Part shown: positions 27,279 through 35,286 of the stretch, in pieces
How the letters are laid out: every line of letters starts with the position of its first letter
How positions within the stretch are numbered: position 1 is the stretch's first letter
Assembly (NCBI GenBank): GCA_903847975.1
Contig: CAINFC010000192.1
Coordinates: 1 to 60,215 of the forward strand
DNA from: an uncultured Acidobacteriota bacterium
GTDB lineage: Bacteria; Acidobacteriota; UBA6911; CAINFC01
Direction: 5' to 3'
Length of the DNA: 60,215 bases
Position numbers and translations under genes: made by a program
The notes under the pieces: model-generated
Told to the model about the DNA's origin: nothing
The model's input: only the letters and a program-made list of their open reading frames with translations
Databases searched by the model: none

Positions 27279-27385
27279 GGATCGCTTCTTTCCTCCTTCC
27301 TGATCTTCCTGTCTTCCTGTGAAATGAAGGGAGCTTACAGGAAGAAAGAAAGAGCGGGAAGAAAGCCAATATGGCTTGTCGTCAG
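27279..27385. repeat. Pyrimidine/purine-armed hairpin repeat, copy 1
   Basis: A pyrimidine-rich half (TTCTTTCCTCCTTCCTGATC) is followed by a purine-rich half (GGAAGAAAGAAAGAGCGGGA). CTTCCTGT (27313-27320) pairs perfectly with ACAGGAAG (27337-27344) over a 16-nt loop, and the outer arms can pair imperfectly. A clearly related sequence lies at 39565-39655. It sits in the convergent gap between cobO and the YheT-like gene. Confidence 0.6.
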
Positions 27386-27419
27386 CAGACGGGAACTTGT
27401 TACAGCCCCCTTGCAGGTC

Positions 27420-28394
27420 TCAGGAGCGCAAGAAAGCAAGGATTCTTTCTTCCAGCCAGTAGGACGGCTTCCAGGGAAGGCCCCCGGACACAAAGCCCAC
27501 ATGACCACCCCGGCGGCTCAGCTCCAGCACAATGCCCGGACCGAGCTCGTGTTCAAAAGGAACGCTCTCGGTAAACAGAAACGGGTCGTCCTCGGCGTGC
27601 AGGATCAGCGTACGAACCGCAATCTGCGGCAGGTACCCCCGGCAGCTGGCCCGGCTGTAATAGTCGTAGGCCCCGCGGAATCCGCACAGGGGTGCCGTAA
27701 CCTGATCGTCAAACCGGTTGAAATCGCCAATGGAACCGACATCCACGGCCAGCGGGCCGTTCGTGCCGGCATACTTGCCGAAATAGCTCCGCTTGAGCCG
27801 CCCCAGGAGGTAGGACCGGTAGCCGCGCGATAGCCCCATGTTCAGCCGGAGCATGGCGTCGCGAAGCACGAAGGGAACCGAAACCGCCACGGCGGCATTC
27901 AGCCGGGGGGCCTCCGGATCGGATGGCGGCCTATCCCCTCGCTCTCCCAGATATTTCAGCAGCATGTTGGCCCCCAGGGAAAATCCGACGGCGGCCATCG
28001 CAGCGCCCTGGGGATCCCGGGCCAGAAAGGAGAGCACCTCATGCAGATCCTCGCTGGCCCCGGAGTGGTAGCTGCGCGTGAGCCGGTTGGGCTCTCCGGA
28101 ACATCCCCGCAGGTGCATGAAAACGGGCGTATAGCCGGCAAGACTCAATGCCTCCAGCAAGGTTCCCGCATAATGGGATTTCAGGTTCCCTTCCAGCCCA
28201 TGAATCACCACCACCCGCGGCCCCTTTTCCGGCCCGACCGACAAGTCGATGAAATCGCCGTCGGCAAGTTCCACGCGCCGCCGGTGGAGGCGCAGTCGGG
28301 GGCGTCGCCGGAAAAGGCTGGGCCAGACCGTCTGCAAATGAGAGCCGGGAAGCCACCAGGCCGCCTGAAAGGAGCTGGAAACAATGCGGCCCAT
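27420..28394 (-). CDS. YheT-like alpha/beta-fold hydrolase
   Basis: The 324-residue cytoplasmic protein belongs to the YheT/EMB8 hydrolase family. The family N-terminus FQAAWWLPGSHLQTVWPSLF is present, followed by the oxyanion segment VVVIHGLEGNLKSHYAG, FMHLRGCSGEPN and YHSGASEDLHEVL. The triad can be placed at Ser in GFSLGANMLLKYLGE near residue 137, Asp in LILHAEDDPF near 270 and His in SRRGGHVGFVSG near 296. Length is normal. The natural substrate of this family is not known; esterase activity on short acyl esters has been suggested for relatives. It is convergent with cobO and stands alone. Confidence 0.9.
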   Translation of the reverse strand: MGRIVSSSFQAAWWLPGSHLQTVWPSLFRRRPRLRLHRRRVELADGDFIDLSVGPEKGPRVVVIHGLEGNLKSHYAGTLLEALSLAGYTPVFMHLRGCSGEPNRLTRSYHSGASEDLHEVLSFLARDPQGAAMAAVGFSLGANMLLKYLGERGDRPPSDPEAPRLNAAVAVSVPFVLRDAMLRLNMGLSRGYRSYLLGRLKRSYFGKYAGTNGPLAVDVGSIGDFNRFDDQVTAPLCGFRGAYDYYSRASCRGYLPQIAVRTLILHAEDDPFLFTESVPFEHELGPGIVLELSRRGGHVGFVSGGLPWKPSYWLEERILAFLRS

Positions 28395-28490
28395 GGCTTA
28401 TCGTTCCATCACCGGTTGGTGGTGCAATCGTTTCCCCCGATGGTTCGCGACCCGGGTTCGGGGCGTTCGCCGATGGACTTCCATTCCGTT

Positions 28491-30563
28491 CTATCGGGAG
28501 GGGCCCATGGCCGGCGGAGGGGTTTCCAGCCATTTCAGGTTGAAGCGGTAGTAGTTGATGCTGGAAATGAGGTGGATGCGCCCGTCGCGCGACTGGCAGA
28601 TGGCCATGTAGCCGCGCGGTTCGGCGTTTTCGCGGTTCAGGACGAACCGGGAGCGCGCATCCAGTGTATCCACTTCCCTTCCCGGACCGTCGTCGCTGAC
28701 CGGCCGCACCCGGGGCCAGGTCCGGCCTTCGTCAAAAGATACAGCGGCAAACAGCCCGCGAACCGGGCGCTGCCTGCCCCCCTGGTCCGTGACTGTCACC
28801 GGCTCGGTGGCAAAGCTCACCAGCAGAATCGGCCCCTCCTTCAGGCGGAGCAGTACCAGGCGCTGGCCGCCGCTGATGGGCGGCCAGGGAGAGGCCGAAT
28901 ACCGCCAGGTCCGCCCCAGGTCCGAAGACAGGCTCTGCGGCATCTTGCCGCCGATATTCTGATCCCGGCCGAAAGCCAGCAGGCTTCCGTCCTTGAGCTG
29001 GACGCATCCGGCATGAATGCCGGCAATGGTTCCGCCGGTTTCGCCCCACGTCTGCCCGTTATCCCGGCTGATCAGCAGCGCGGAGCCCGCGCTGCCCCCG
29101 GGGCCGGCATCCGCGGTCATCAGGATGGCGCCATCACGGGTCCGGATCACATTGGGAATCAGCTGCTGGCGGATGGAGTGCTCGGGAAGGATCAGCCGGG
29201 CCGGGGACCAGGTGGCTCCGCTGTCGGTGGAGGTACGCAGGATGACCGCCAGCGGTCCCCAGGTGGCCGCCGTGGAAAGGCTGTTGAAATGAAAGAGAGT
29301 CTTTTTCCCGTCAAACCATAGCGCCGGGGCGTGATCGTTGCGGTCCGGCGCGTCCCAGAAAGGAGAGGCCGGCTCCCATTGGTCCGATCCCCGGCGCAAA
29401 CGGCTGGCGGCCATGGCCAGCTCCCGCCCCCTCTCCGTAACGGTGGTGTACCAGATGGCCAGAATGTCGCCGTTAGGGCACTCGGCAATGCCCGCGTCAT
29501 GGTTGTGATTCGAGAAGAGCGGGCCTTCCGAGCCGGCAGGAATCTTCACATAGGGGACCGGGCCGAAAAACTGCGGTCTGTTTTTTTCCGCCCGCGCCGC
29601 GCCGCCATCCGATGCCTTCTGCGTCACGTTTCGCTGGTAGGCCGCAGGCTCCACTGCGGGCAGCGGGCGACCCGCCGGCGCTTCTCCCAGAGCCACCCGC
29701 AACCCGATCATCCAGTGCTTGTCCTCGGGCAGGGTGCCCATGCGGTTGGCCGACCGCATGTAGAAAGCGAAGGTCGAGTGACTGCCGCCGCGGGTCACTT
29801 TGAAATCGCCCGCGGCACGGCCAACCGGGTCGGTCTGTTCTCCGGCGGCATAAGGACCGTACCAGTCCTCGCACCACTCTTCCACATTCCCGTACATATC
29901 GAACAGCCCCCAGGGATTCGGAGGTTTGCGGCCGACATGGAGCAGAGCCACATTATCCCTTCCCTGACTTCGCCCCGGGGCCGGGTACCAGCTGTTGTCC
30001 GGCTTCTGGAGATACACCCCGGGCAAAGTATCTCCGGTAGAAAAGGCGGTGGGGGTGCCGGCGCGCGCCGCGTACTCCCATTCGGCCTCGGTCGGCAGGC
30101 GGTAGGGCAAACCTTCCTTCTGCGAGAGCCACTCGCAGAAGGCCTTTGCCTCCCGCCAGCTCACAAAGACCACCGCCTCGTCCGGATCGATGGAAAATCC
30201 GAACTTGCCGCGAAAGTTGACATGGCGGGGATCGAAGCGCTCATACTGCTCGTTTGTGACCTCGGAAACGCCCAGGTAATAAGGCCGTGTCAGGCGAACC
30301 GGGTGAACCGGCCGCTCGTCATAGTCGCCGGTGGCCGGCAGCCATACGGCCCGCTTGCCGTCTCCTTCGGTGACCTTGAGAACGGAATCCGCCAGGGCGC
30401 GATCGTTCCCCATGAGAAAGGTACCCGGCTCCAGGCGCACGAACTCCATTCCCACGCTGTTCGTAAAGCGCTTTTCCACGGGGAGATCCGCACCCGGCAG
30501 CGATGCCAGAAAGAGGGCAAGCATGGCCGCCCGTATGGTTGTCCGATTCATCGTCCTATTCAT
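28491..30563 (-). CDS. Secreted FGE-like (SUMF1-type) domain fused to sialidase-like beta-propeller
   Basis: The 690-residue product has a signal peptide (AAMLALFLASLPGADL). Residues about 30-280 form an FGE-sulfatase/SUMF1 domain: NSVGMEFVRLEPGTFLMGND, YYLGVSEVTNEQYERF, YRLPTEAEWEYAARAGTPTA, WGLFDMYGNVEEWCEDWYGP, RGGSHSTFAFYMRSANR. The two cysteines used by formylglycine-generating enzymes near the RGGS region are absent, so it should not make formylglycine. Residues about 310-680 are sialidase-like, with Asp-box repeats such as STDSGATWS, SRDNGQTWGE and SSDLGRTWRY. It may bind or modify a glycan. ATG 30563 is chosen because AAGGAG precedes it and the promoter at 30606-30634 lies between it and the more distal in-frame starts. 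Confidence 0.85.
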   Translation of the reverse strand: MNRTMNRTTIRAAMLALFLASLPGADLPVEKRFTNSVGMEFVRLEPGTFLMGNDRALADSVLKVTEGDGKRAVWLPATGDYDERPVHPVRLTRPYYLGVSEVTNEQYERFDPRHVNFRGKFGFSIDPDEAVVFVSWREAKAFCEWLSQKEGLPYRLPTEAEWEYAARAGTPTAFSTGDTLPGVYLQKPDNSWYPAPGRSQGRDNVALLHVGRKPPNPWGLFDMYGNVEEWCEDWYGPYAAGEQTDPVGRAAGDFKVTRGGSHSTFAFYMRSANRMGTLPEDKHWMIGLRVALGEAPAGRPLPAVEPAAYQRNVTQKASDGGAARAEKNRPQFFGPVPYVKIPAGSEGPLFSNHNHDAGIAECPNGDILAIWYTTVTERGRELAMAASRLRRGSDQWEPASPFWDAPDRNDHAPALWFDGKKTLFHFNSLSTAATWGPLAVILRTSTDSGATWSPARLILPEHSIRQQLIPNVIRTRDGAILMTADAGPGGSAGSALLISRDNGQTWGETGGTIAGIHAGCVQLKDGSLLAFGRDQNIGGKMPQSLSSDLGRTWRYSASPWPPISGGQRLVLLRLKEGPILLVSFATEPVTVTDQGGRQRPVRGLFAAVSFDEGRTWPRVRPVSDDGPGREVDTLDARSRFVLNRENAEPRGYMAICQSRDGRIHLISSINYYRFNLKWLETPPPAMGPSR

Positions 30564-30605
30564 CCGCGCTCCTTCCATGAATAATGGTTTTTCGGCATGA
30601 TCCCA

Positions 30606-30634
30606 ATTATAGGAATTTGACCGCTTCCTTGCAA
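30606..30634 (-). promoter_or_regulatory. Sigma-70-type promoter of the FGE/sialidase gene
   Basis: On the minus strand TTGCAA (30634-30629) and TATAAT (30611-30606) are 17 nt apart. The predicted start near 30600 lies upstream of ATG 30563 and excludes in-frame start codons further out. It is back to back with the promoter of the gamma-glutamyltransferase gene. Confidence 0.7.
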
Positions 30635-30643
30635 TCCGGACTC

Positions 30644-30670
30644 TTGCCGCCGTATTTTTCAAGATATAAT
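30644..30670 (+). promoter_or_regulatory. Promoter of the gamma-glutamyltransferase gene
   Basis: A perfect TATAAT (30665-30670) is preceded by TTGCCG (30644-30649) with a short 15-nt spacer. Because transcription would begin only about 15 nt before ATG 30690, the leader is very short; GAGGTG still fits between. The -10 box is convincing and the -35 box is weak. Confidence 0.5.
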
Positions 30671-30689
30671 CCTGCGAGGTGAAAAAATC

Positions 30690-32525
30690 ATGACTCTAAA
30701 AATGTCCTTCCCGACTGCCTTCTGCCGCCTGACGATCGCATTGCTGCTTTTTCTTTGTTGCTCTCCTTCCCTTCGGGCGCAGGAAGAGCGCGAGTCCCGC
30801 AACCCCATGCGGCCGGTCATCCGCGGCCGCCAGTACGCCGTATCCTCGATGAAGCCGGAAGCCACCCGGGCCGCCGTGCAGATCCTGGAAGCCGGGGGGA
30901 ACGGATTCGATGCGGTGGTCGCCGGGCAGGCGGTGCTGGGAATTGCGGACGCCGCCATGAACGGGGTTGGCAGCGACGCGGTGATCCTGGTGTATGACAG
31001 CAAGGCTCAAAAAGTGGTCTCCATCAATGCCGAAGGCACCGCCCCGCGACTGGCGACCATCGAATGGTACCGGAAGAACCAGGACGGGAAACTGCCGGAC
31101 AGCGACGGACTGCTGGCCGGCACGGTCCCCGGGGTGGTGGACGCCTGGTACCTTCTCCTGGACCGTTGGGGAACCATGACCTTCGCCCAGGTCCTGGAGC
31201 CGGCCATCGATATGGCCGAAAACGGATTCCCCATCGGGGACGCGCTGGCCCGGACCATCGCCGGGTCGCGGAAACTGCGCAAGTATCCGAGCAGCATGAA
31301 GGTGTATTACCCCGACGGTTCGGCTCCCAAAGCGGGAACCCTGTTCCGCAACCCGGACCTGGCCCGGCTGCTCCGCAAGCTGGTGGAAGCCGAAAGGCAG
31401 AATGCCTCCCGCGGGCGCCACGAAGCCCTGAAGGCCGCCCGCGACCGTTTCTACCAGGGGGACATCGCCCGTTCCCTGGCGGAGTTTTCCGAACAGAACG
31501 GAGGGCTGTTCCGCTACGAGGATTTCGCTTCCTACACCGCCAAGTTCGAAGAACCGGTCCACATCGATTACCGCGGCTACCGCGTATACAAAAACGCTTC
31601 CGCCACCCAGGGGCCGGCGGAGCTCTTCGCCCTGAACATTCTGGAAGGCTTCCCATTGCACACCATGGGCCATAACAGCCATCCTTACATCCATGCCAGC
31701 ATCGAGGCCATCAAGCTGGCCATGGCCGACCGGGAGAAATTCCTGGGAGACATGGACTTCATCCGCATCCCCTATGCCGGGCTTCTCTCCAAGGAGTACG
31801 CCGCCGAGCGCCGCCGGCTGATCGACCCGGAAAAGGCCAGCCTCGAGCTGCGGCCCGGCGATCCGTCCAAATTCAATCCGGGAGTCTCCTTTCTGGACCG
31901 CAAGGTCACCGCCCATACCGAAGGGAGCGCGGAGCATGCCGGCGACACCAGCTACATCGCCGTGGTCGACCGGGACCGCAACATGATCAGCTTCGAGCCC
32001 AGCCTGCACAGCGCCTTCGGAACCGGAGTGGTCATGGGGGACAACGGCTTTATCTTCAACTGCCGGGGCGACTATTTCACCCTCACCCCGGGCGAAGCCA
32101 ATTCCCTGGAACCGGGCAAGCGCCCGCGCAGCACGCTGCAGAGCACCCTGGTGATGAAGGACGGAAAGCCGCACATGATCATGGGCAGCCCCGGCGGGGA
32201 CGACCAGGTCATGCGCACCATGCAGACCCTGCTGAACATGATCGATTTCGGCATGGACGTCCAGAAGGCCATCGAGGCGCCGCGCTGGTCGACCACCAGC
32301 TTCCCGGCCTCCCCCTTTCCTCATACCATGTACCCCGGCCAGGCTTCCGTGGAATCCCGGATACCGGAAGCGGTGCGCAGCGCCCTGCTGGCCCGCGGCC
32401 ACAAGCTGAGCGTCTCTTCGCCCTGGTCGATGGGTTCCAACGCGGCCATCGTTGTCGATCTGCAGACCGGACTATTGAGCGCCGGAGCCGATCCGCGGGT
32501 CGAGGCCTACGCCTGGGCCCGCTAG
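30690..32525 (+). CDS. ggt: Gamma-glutamyltransferase
   Basis: This periplasmic enzyme hydrolyses or transfers the gamma-glutamyl group of glutathione and related compounds; the precursor cleaves itself. The 611-residue product has a signal peptide (TAFCRLTIALLLFLCCSPSL). Family motifs are YAVSSMKPEATRAAVQILEA, GGNGFDAVVAGQAVLGIADA, LLAGTVPGVVDAWYLLLDRW, the processing site HAGDTSYIAVVDRD with nucleophile Thr near residue 420, and FGTGVVMGDNGFIFN. The small-subunit motifs RPRSTLQSTLVMKDGKPHM and MGSPGGDDQVM also fit. The ybaK gene begins 8 nt after its stop, so the two are likely co-transcribed. Confidence 0.93.
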   Translation: MTLKMSFPTAFCRLTIALLLFLCCSPSLRAQEERESRNPMRPVIRGRQYAVSSMKPEATRAAVQILEAGGNGFDAVVAGQAVLGIADAAMNGVGSDAVILVYDSKAQKVVSINAEGTAPRLATIEWYRKNQDGKLPDSDGLLAGTVPGVVDAWYLLLDRWGTMTFAQVLEPAIDMAENGFPIGDALARTIAGSRKLRKYPSSMKVYYPDGSAPKAGTLFRNPDLARLLRKLVEAERQNASRGRHEALKAARDRFYQGDIARSLAEFSEQNGGLFRYEDFASYTAKFEEPVHIDYRGYRVYKNASATQGPAELFALNILEGFPLHTMGHNSHPYIHASIEAIKLAMADREKFLGDMDFIRIPYAGLLSKEYAAERRRLIDPEKASLELRPGDPSKFNPGVSFLDRKVTAHTEGSAEHAGDTSYIAVVDRDRNMISFEPSLHSAFGTGVVMGDNGFIFNCRGDYFTLTPGEANSLEPGKRPRSTLQSTLVMKDGKPHMIMGSPGGDDQVMRTMQTLLNMIDFGMDVQKAIEAPRWSTTSFPASPFPHTMYPGQASVESRIPEAVRSALLARGHKLSVSSPWSMGSNAAIVVDLQTGLLSAGADPRVEAYAWAR

Positions 32526-32533
32526 AGCCGGTT

Positions 32534-33019
32534 ATGTCCGCCAGGGCGAAAACCCCGTCCACCCAGGCGGTGCGCGTATTGCGCTCGGCGGGAGTGGATT
32601 TTTCCGATCACTTCTACGCCTATGAGGACCGCGGCGGCACCCGCGTCTCCTCCGAGCAGTTGGGAGTAAACGAGCACCAGGTGGTCAAGACGCTGGTCAT
32701 GGAAGACGAGCGGTCGCAGGCCTTTCTGGTGCTGATGCACGGCGACTGCGAGGTTTCTGTCAAGGAGCTGGCCCGGCTGCGCGGGGTGAAGACCGTGCGG
32801 CCCTGCACTCCGGAGACAGCCCAGCGGCACACCGGCTACCTGGTCGGAGGAACCTCTCCTTTCGGCACCCGGCAGCCCCTGCCGGTCTACATGGAGCGCT
32901 CCATCCTGAGCCTGCCCCGCATCCATATTAATGGCGGACGCCGCGGCTACCTGGTAGGAATCGACCCCCGGGAGGCCGTCCGGCTGCTGCAGCCGGTTCT
33001 GGTGGACGTGGCTGTCTAA
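32534..33019 (+). CDS. ybaK: YbaK/EbsC-family Cys-tRNA(Pro) deacylase
   Basis: This is a 161-residue trans-editing enzyme that hydrolyses cysteine wrongly attached to tRNA-Pro. The N-terminus (KTPSTQAVRVLRSAGVDFSD) and the core are typical: QLGVNEHQVVKTLVMEDE with the conserved Lys, LMHGDCEVSVKELARLRG and HTGYLVGGTSPFGTRQPLPV with the GGxSPFG loop. The LPRIHINGGRRGYLVGIDP end is also typical. Length is normal. It follows ggt by 8 nt, and its last 4 nt overlap the end of the convergent DUF2461 gene. Confidence 0.94.
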   Translation: MSARAKTPSTQAVRVLRSAGVDFSDHFYAYEDRGGTRVSSEQLGVNEHQVVKTLVMEDERSQAFLVLMHGDCEVSVKELARLRGVKTVRPCTPETAQRHTGYLVGGTSPFGTRQPLPVYMERSILSLPRIHINGGRRGYLVGIDPREAVRLLQPVLVDVAV

Positions 33020-33720
33020 AGCATAAAATTCTTGCGCTGCAGATCCAGCAGGGGTTCATTCAGGAATTCGACCACCCCGTGCAGCCGGCGGAAGCGGGAC
33101 AGCACTTCCTTCACGGCGGCTGCGCTGCGAGCCAGGCCGGGATCCAGTTCGCGCCAGAAGTACCATTGCTTGAAGCGCACCCATTCGGCAGCGGGATGAT
33201 CGGCCGGAAATCCGCCGGGCACCCGCCTGAGCTGGTTCCCCAGCAGCGGGCCCATGGCCTTGCGCAGTCCGGGATGGCCGACCAGCCCGGCAAAGCGCTC
33301 ATGGTGAACCATCAGGTATTTGCGTATGGCCCGCAGGTATTCCGGCGTGGGCATGTAGATACCCCCGGCCAGTCCCAGGTACTGCGGAGTCAGCTCCATG
33401 TAAAAAGCGGCCGCCGATTTATTTCCCAGGCCGGAATGAAAAAAGAGAGCGCCGATGTTGGTCTTGTAGGGAGTTTTGTCCTCGCTGAAGCGCGTGTCCC
33501 GGTAGATGCGGTAGATGGCCGATTTGGCCGGGGTCGCATAGGCAAAAGCGAATTCCTGCAGCCCTGCGGAAATATCCTCGACAAACAGTTCCATCGGCGC
33601 CCGGACCTTTTCCAGAAAAAGCGTCTTGTGCGCCTGAAACCAGGGCCGGTTGTTGTTTTCTTCCAGCTGCCGAAAGAATTCGAATGCCTCCTCCGGCATT
33701 CCCTGAAACGTTCCCGCCAT
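33016..33720 (-). CDS. DUF2461 family protein
   Basis: The 234-residue soluble protein has all hallmarks of DUF2461 (TIGR02453): FFRQLEENNNRPWFQAHKTL, SAIYRIYRDTRFSEDKTPYK, GALFFHSGLGNKSAAAFYME and YLGLAGGIYMPTPEYLRAIR. The later HPAAEWVRFKQWYFWRELDP segment also matches. Length is typical. No biochemical function is established for this family. It overlaps ybaK tail to tail by 4 nt (33016-33019), which is compact packing and not operon structure. Confidence 0.9.
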   Translation of the reverse strand: MAGTFQGMPEEAFEFFRQLEENNNRPWFQAHKTLFLEKVRAPMELFVEDISAGLQEFAFAYATPAKSAIYRIYRDTRFSEDKTPYKTNIGALFFHSGLGNKSAAAFYMELTPQYLGLAGGIYMPTPEYLRAIRKYLMVHHERFAGLVGHPGLRKAMGPLLGNQLRRVPGGFPADHPAAEWVRFKQWYFWRELDPGLARSAAAVKEVLSRFRRLHGVVEFLNEPLLDLQRKNFML

Positions 33721-33843
33721 ACTCTTTCCCTTCTCTGATTTTCCTGCCTGTCGCCCTTAAAAAGCACCCGCTCCATCATAGCCGAAATCCGCCGGAATTT
33801 CCGCACCCGCTGCGGAATCATCCGCAGGTTGCAGGAACGGCCA

Positions 33844-33873
33844 TTGACACGTTTCCGGGAGGTCCCATACAAT
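33844..33873 (+). promoter_or_regulatory. Sigma-70-type promoter of the mannonate-dehydratase-like gene
   Basis: TTGACA (33844-33849) and TACAAT (33868-33873) are separated by 18 nt. AGGAG at 33889-33893 and ATG at 33903 follow at the expected distances, giving a leader of only about 23 nt. Confidence 0.75.
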
Positions 33874-33902
33874 AGCCCTACCACTAACAGGAGATGCAAA
33901 CC

Positions 33903-35219
33903 ATGACCAATCGACGCCATTTTGCCAAGGCCATGCTGGCCGGTTCGGCGATCCCCGCCGCGGCCGCCCAGGAGGTATCCCGGCGCACGGCCGGACTTCC
34001 GCCGCTGACCATCAAGGACGTGCGGGTCATCGCCACCAGCGGCGGCGGCAACTATCGCTGGATCTTTCTGAAAATCATCACCTCGGAGCCGGGCCTTTAC
34101 GGCATCGGATCGGGGAGCAACCACTACCAGGCGCAGGCGGTGATCGCCGCCCTGGAAAACCACCTCAAACCCTGGCTGATCGGCAAGGACCCCAACCAGA
34201 TTGAAGACCTGTGGCAGAGCAGCCACCTGCGGACCTACTGGCGCAACGGGCCGGTGAACAACAACGTCCTGAGCGCCATGGATATGGCTCTCTGGGACAT
34301 TAAGGGGAAACGGGCCGGCATGCCGGTCTACGAGCTGCTCGGCGGCCGGGTGCGGGATGCGGTCCCTCTCTATGACCACGTGGGAGGAAAAGATGCCTCC
34401 TCGGCAGCCGAGGCGGTGCAGCGTTCCATGGCCGACGGCTGGCGCTTCATCCGCGTGCAGTTCGGGGCCTACGGCGGCGGCGGCTTCCTGCCCCCCGGCC
34501 AGGGAACGCGTCCGGAAGGGGGGAATGCCGGCAGCGCCTTTGACGAGGAAACCTATGTCGAGCAGGTGCCCCGGATGCTCGAGCAGGTGCGCGCCCGGGT
34601 GGGCATGGAGCCCAAGCTCTGCCACGATGTCCACTCCCACCTGCAGGGGATGAACGCCGCGGAGTTCTGCCGGCGCGTGCAGGCGCTGCAGATGTTCTTC
34701 GTGGAGGATGTGCTTGCCCCGGAGCAGATCCAGTGGTACCGGCACATCCGGCAATTGTGCACTACGCCGCAGGCGGTAGGCGAGGTGTTCACCCATCCCT
34801 TCGAATACCTGCCGCTGATCACCGAGCGGCTCATCGATTTCGTCCGCTGTCGGGTTTCGGGGATCGGGGGAATCACCCCGGCGAAAAAAATCGCCACGCT
34901 GTGCGAGGCGTTCGGCACCCGCACCGCCTTTCAGGAGGGCGGAGAAAACGACCCGGTGAACCAACTGGCCGCCTATCATGTGGACATCTCCAGCCCGGGC
35001 TTCGGCATCCAGGAGGAAAACCACTTCCCTCCGGTGGTGCGGGAGATCCTTCCCGGAACAGCGGAAATCCGCAAGGGCTATCTGTACGGCAGCGGCAAGC
35101 CCGGGCTGGGAATCGACATCGACGAAGCCGCCGCCGCACGTTTTCCGATCCGCATTCCCCATGACGGCGGGCCTTACCGGTTGGACCGCGGCGTGGACGG
35201 CAGCGTCGTCAAGCCCTGA
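33903..35219 (+). CDS. Tat-exported enolase-superfamily sugar-acid dehydratase (mannonate dehydratase/RspA-like)
   Basis: The 438-residue protein begins with a twin-arginine signal (MTNRRHFAKAMLAGSAIPAA), then the enolase-superfamily cap (LTIKDVRVIAT) and barrel. The ManD-like core is clear: NNVLSAMDMALWDIKGKRAG, MPVYELLGGRVRDAVPLYDH, LCHDVHSHLQG with the D-x-H pair, FFVEDVLAPEQIQWY and VGEVFTHPFEYLPLI carrying the other metal-ligand Glu residues, and SSPGFGIQEENHF. The His-Gly-Pro motif near the end of the barrel in mannonate dehydratase reads FQEGGENDP here, so reaction or specificity may differ. Export is unusual for this superfamily. A DUF4838 gene follows at once on the same strand. Confidence 0.85.
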   Translation: MTNRRHFAKAMLAGSAIPAAAAQEVSRRTAGLPPLTIKDVRVIATSGGGNYRWIFLKIITSEPGLYGIGSGSNHYQAQAVIAALENHLKPWLIGKDPNQIEDLWQSSHLRTYWRNGPVNNNVLSAMDMALWDIKGKRAGMPVYELLGGRVRDAVPLYDHVGGKDASSAAEAVQRSMADGWRFIRVQFGAYGGGGFLPPGQGTRPEGGNAGSAFDEETYVEQVPRMLEQVRARVGMEPKLCHDVHSHLQGMNAAEFCRRVQALQMFFVEDVLAPEQIQWYRHIRQLCTTPQAVGEVFTHPFEYLPLITERLIDFVRCRVSGIGGITPAKKIATLCEAFGTRTAFQEGGENDPVNQLAAYHVDISSPGFGIQEENHFPPVVREILPGTAEIRKGYLYGSGKPGLGIDIDEAAAARFPIRIPHDGGPYRLDRGVDGSVVKP

Positions 35220-35286
35220 GCCTCGCGCCGCCGGCCAGCCGGCCGGTGCTGCCTCCCGTCAGGCTGTTTTCGGAGGCTTTTCCTTT

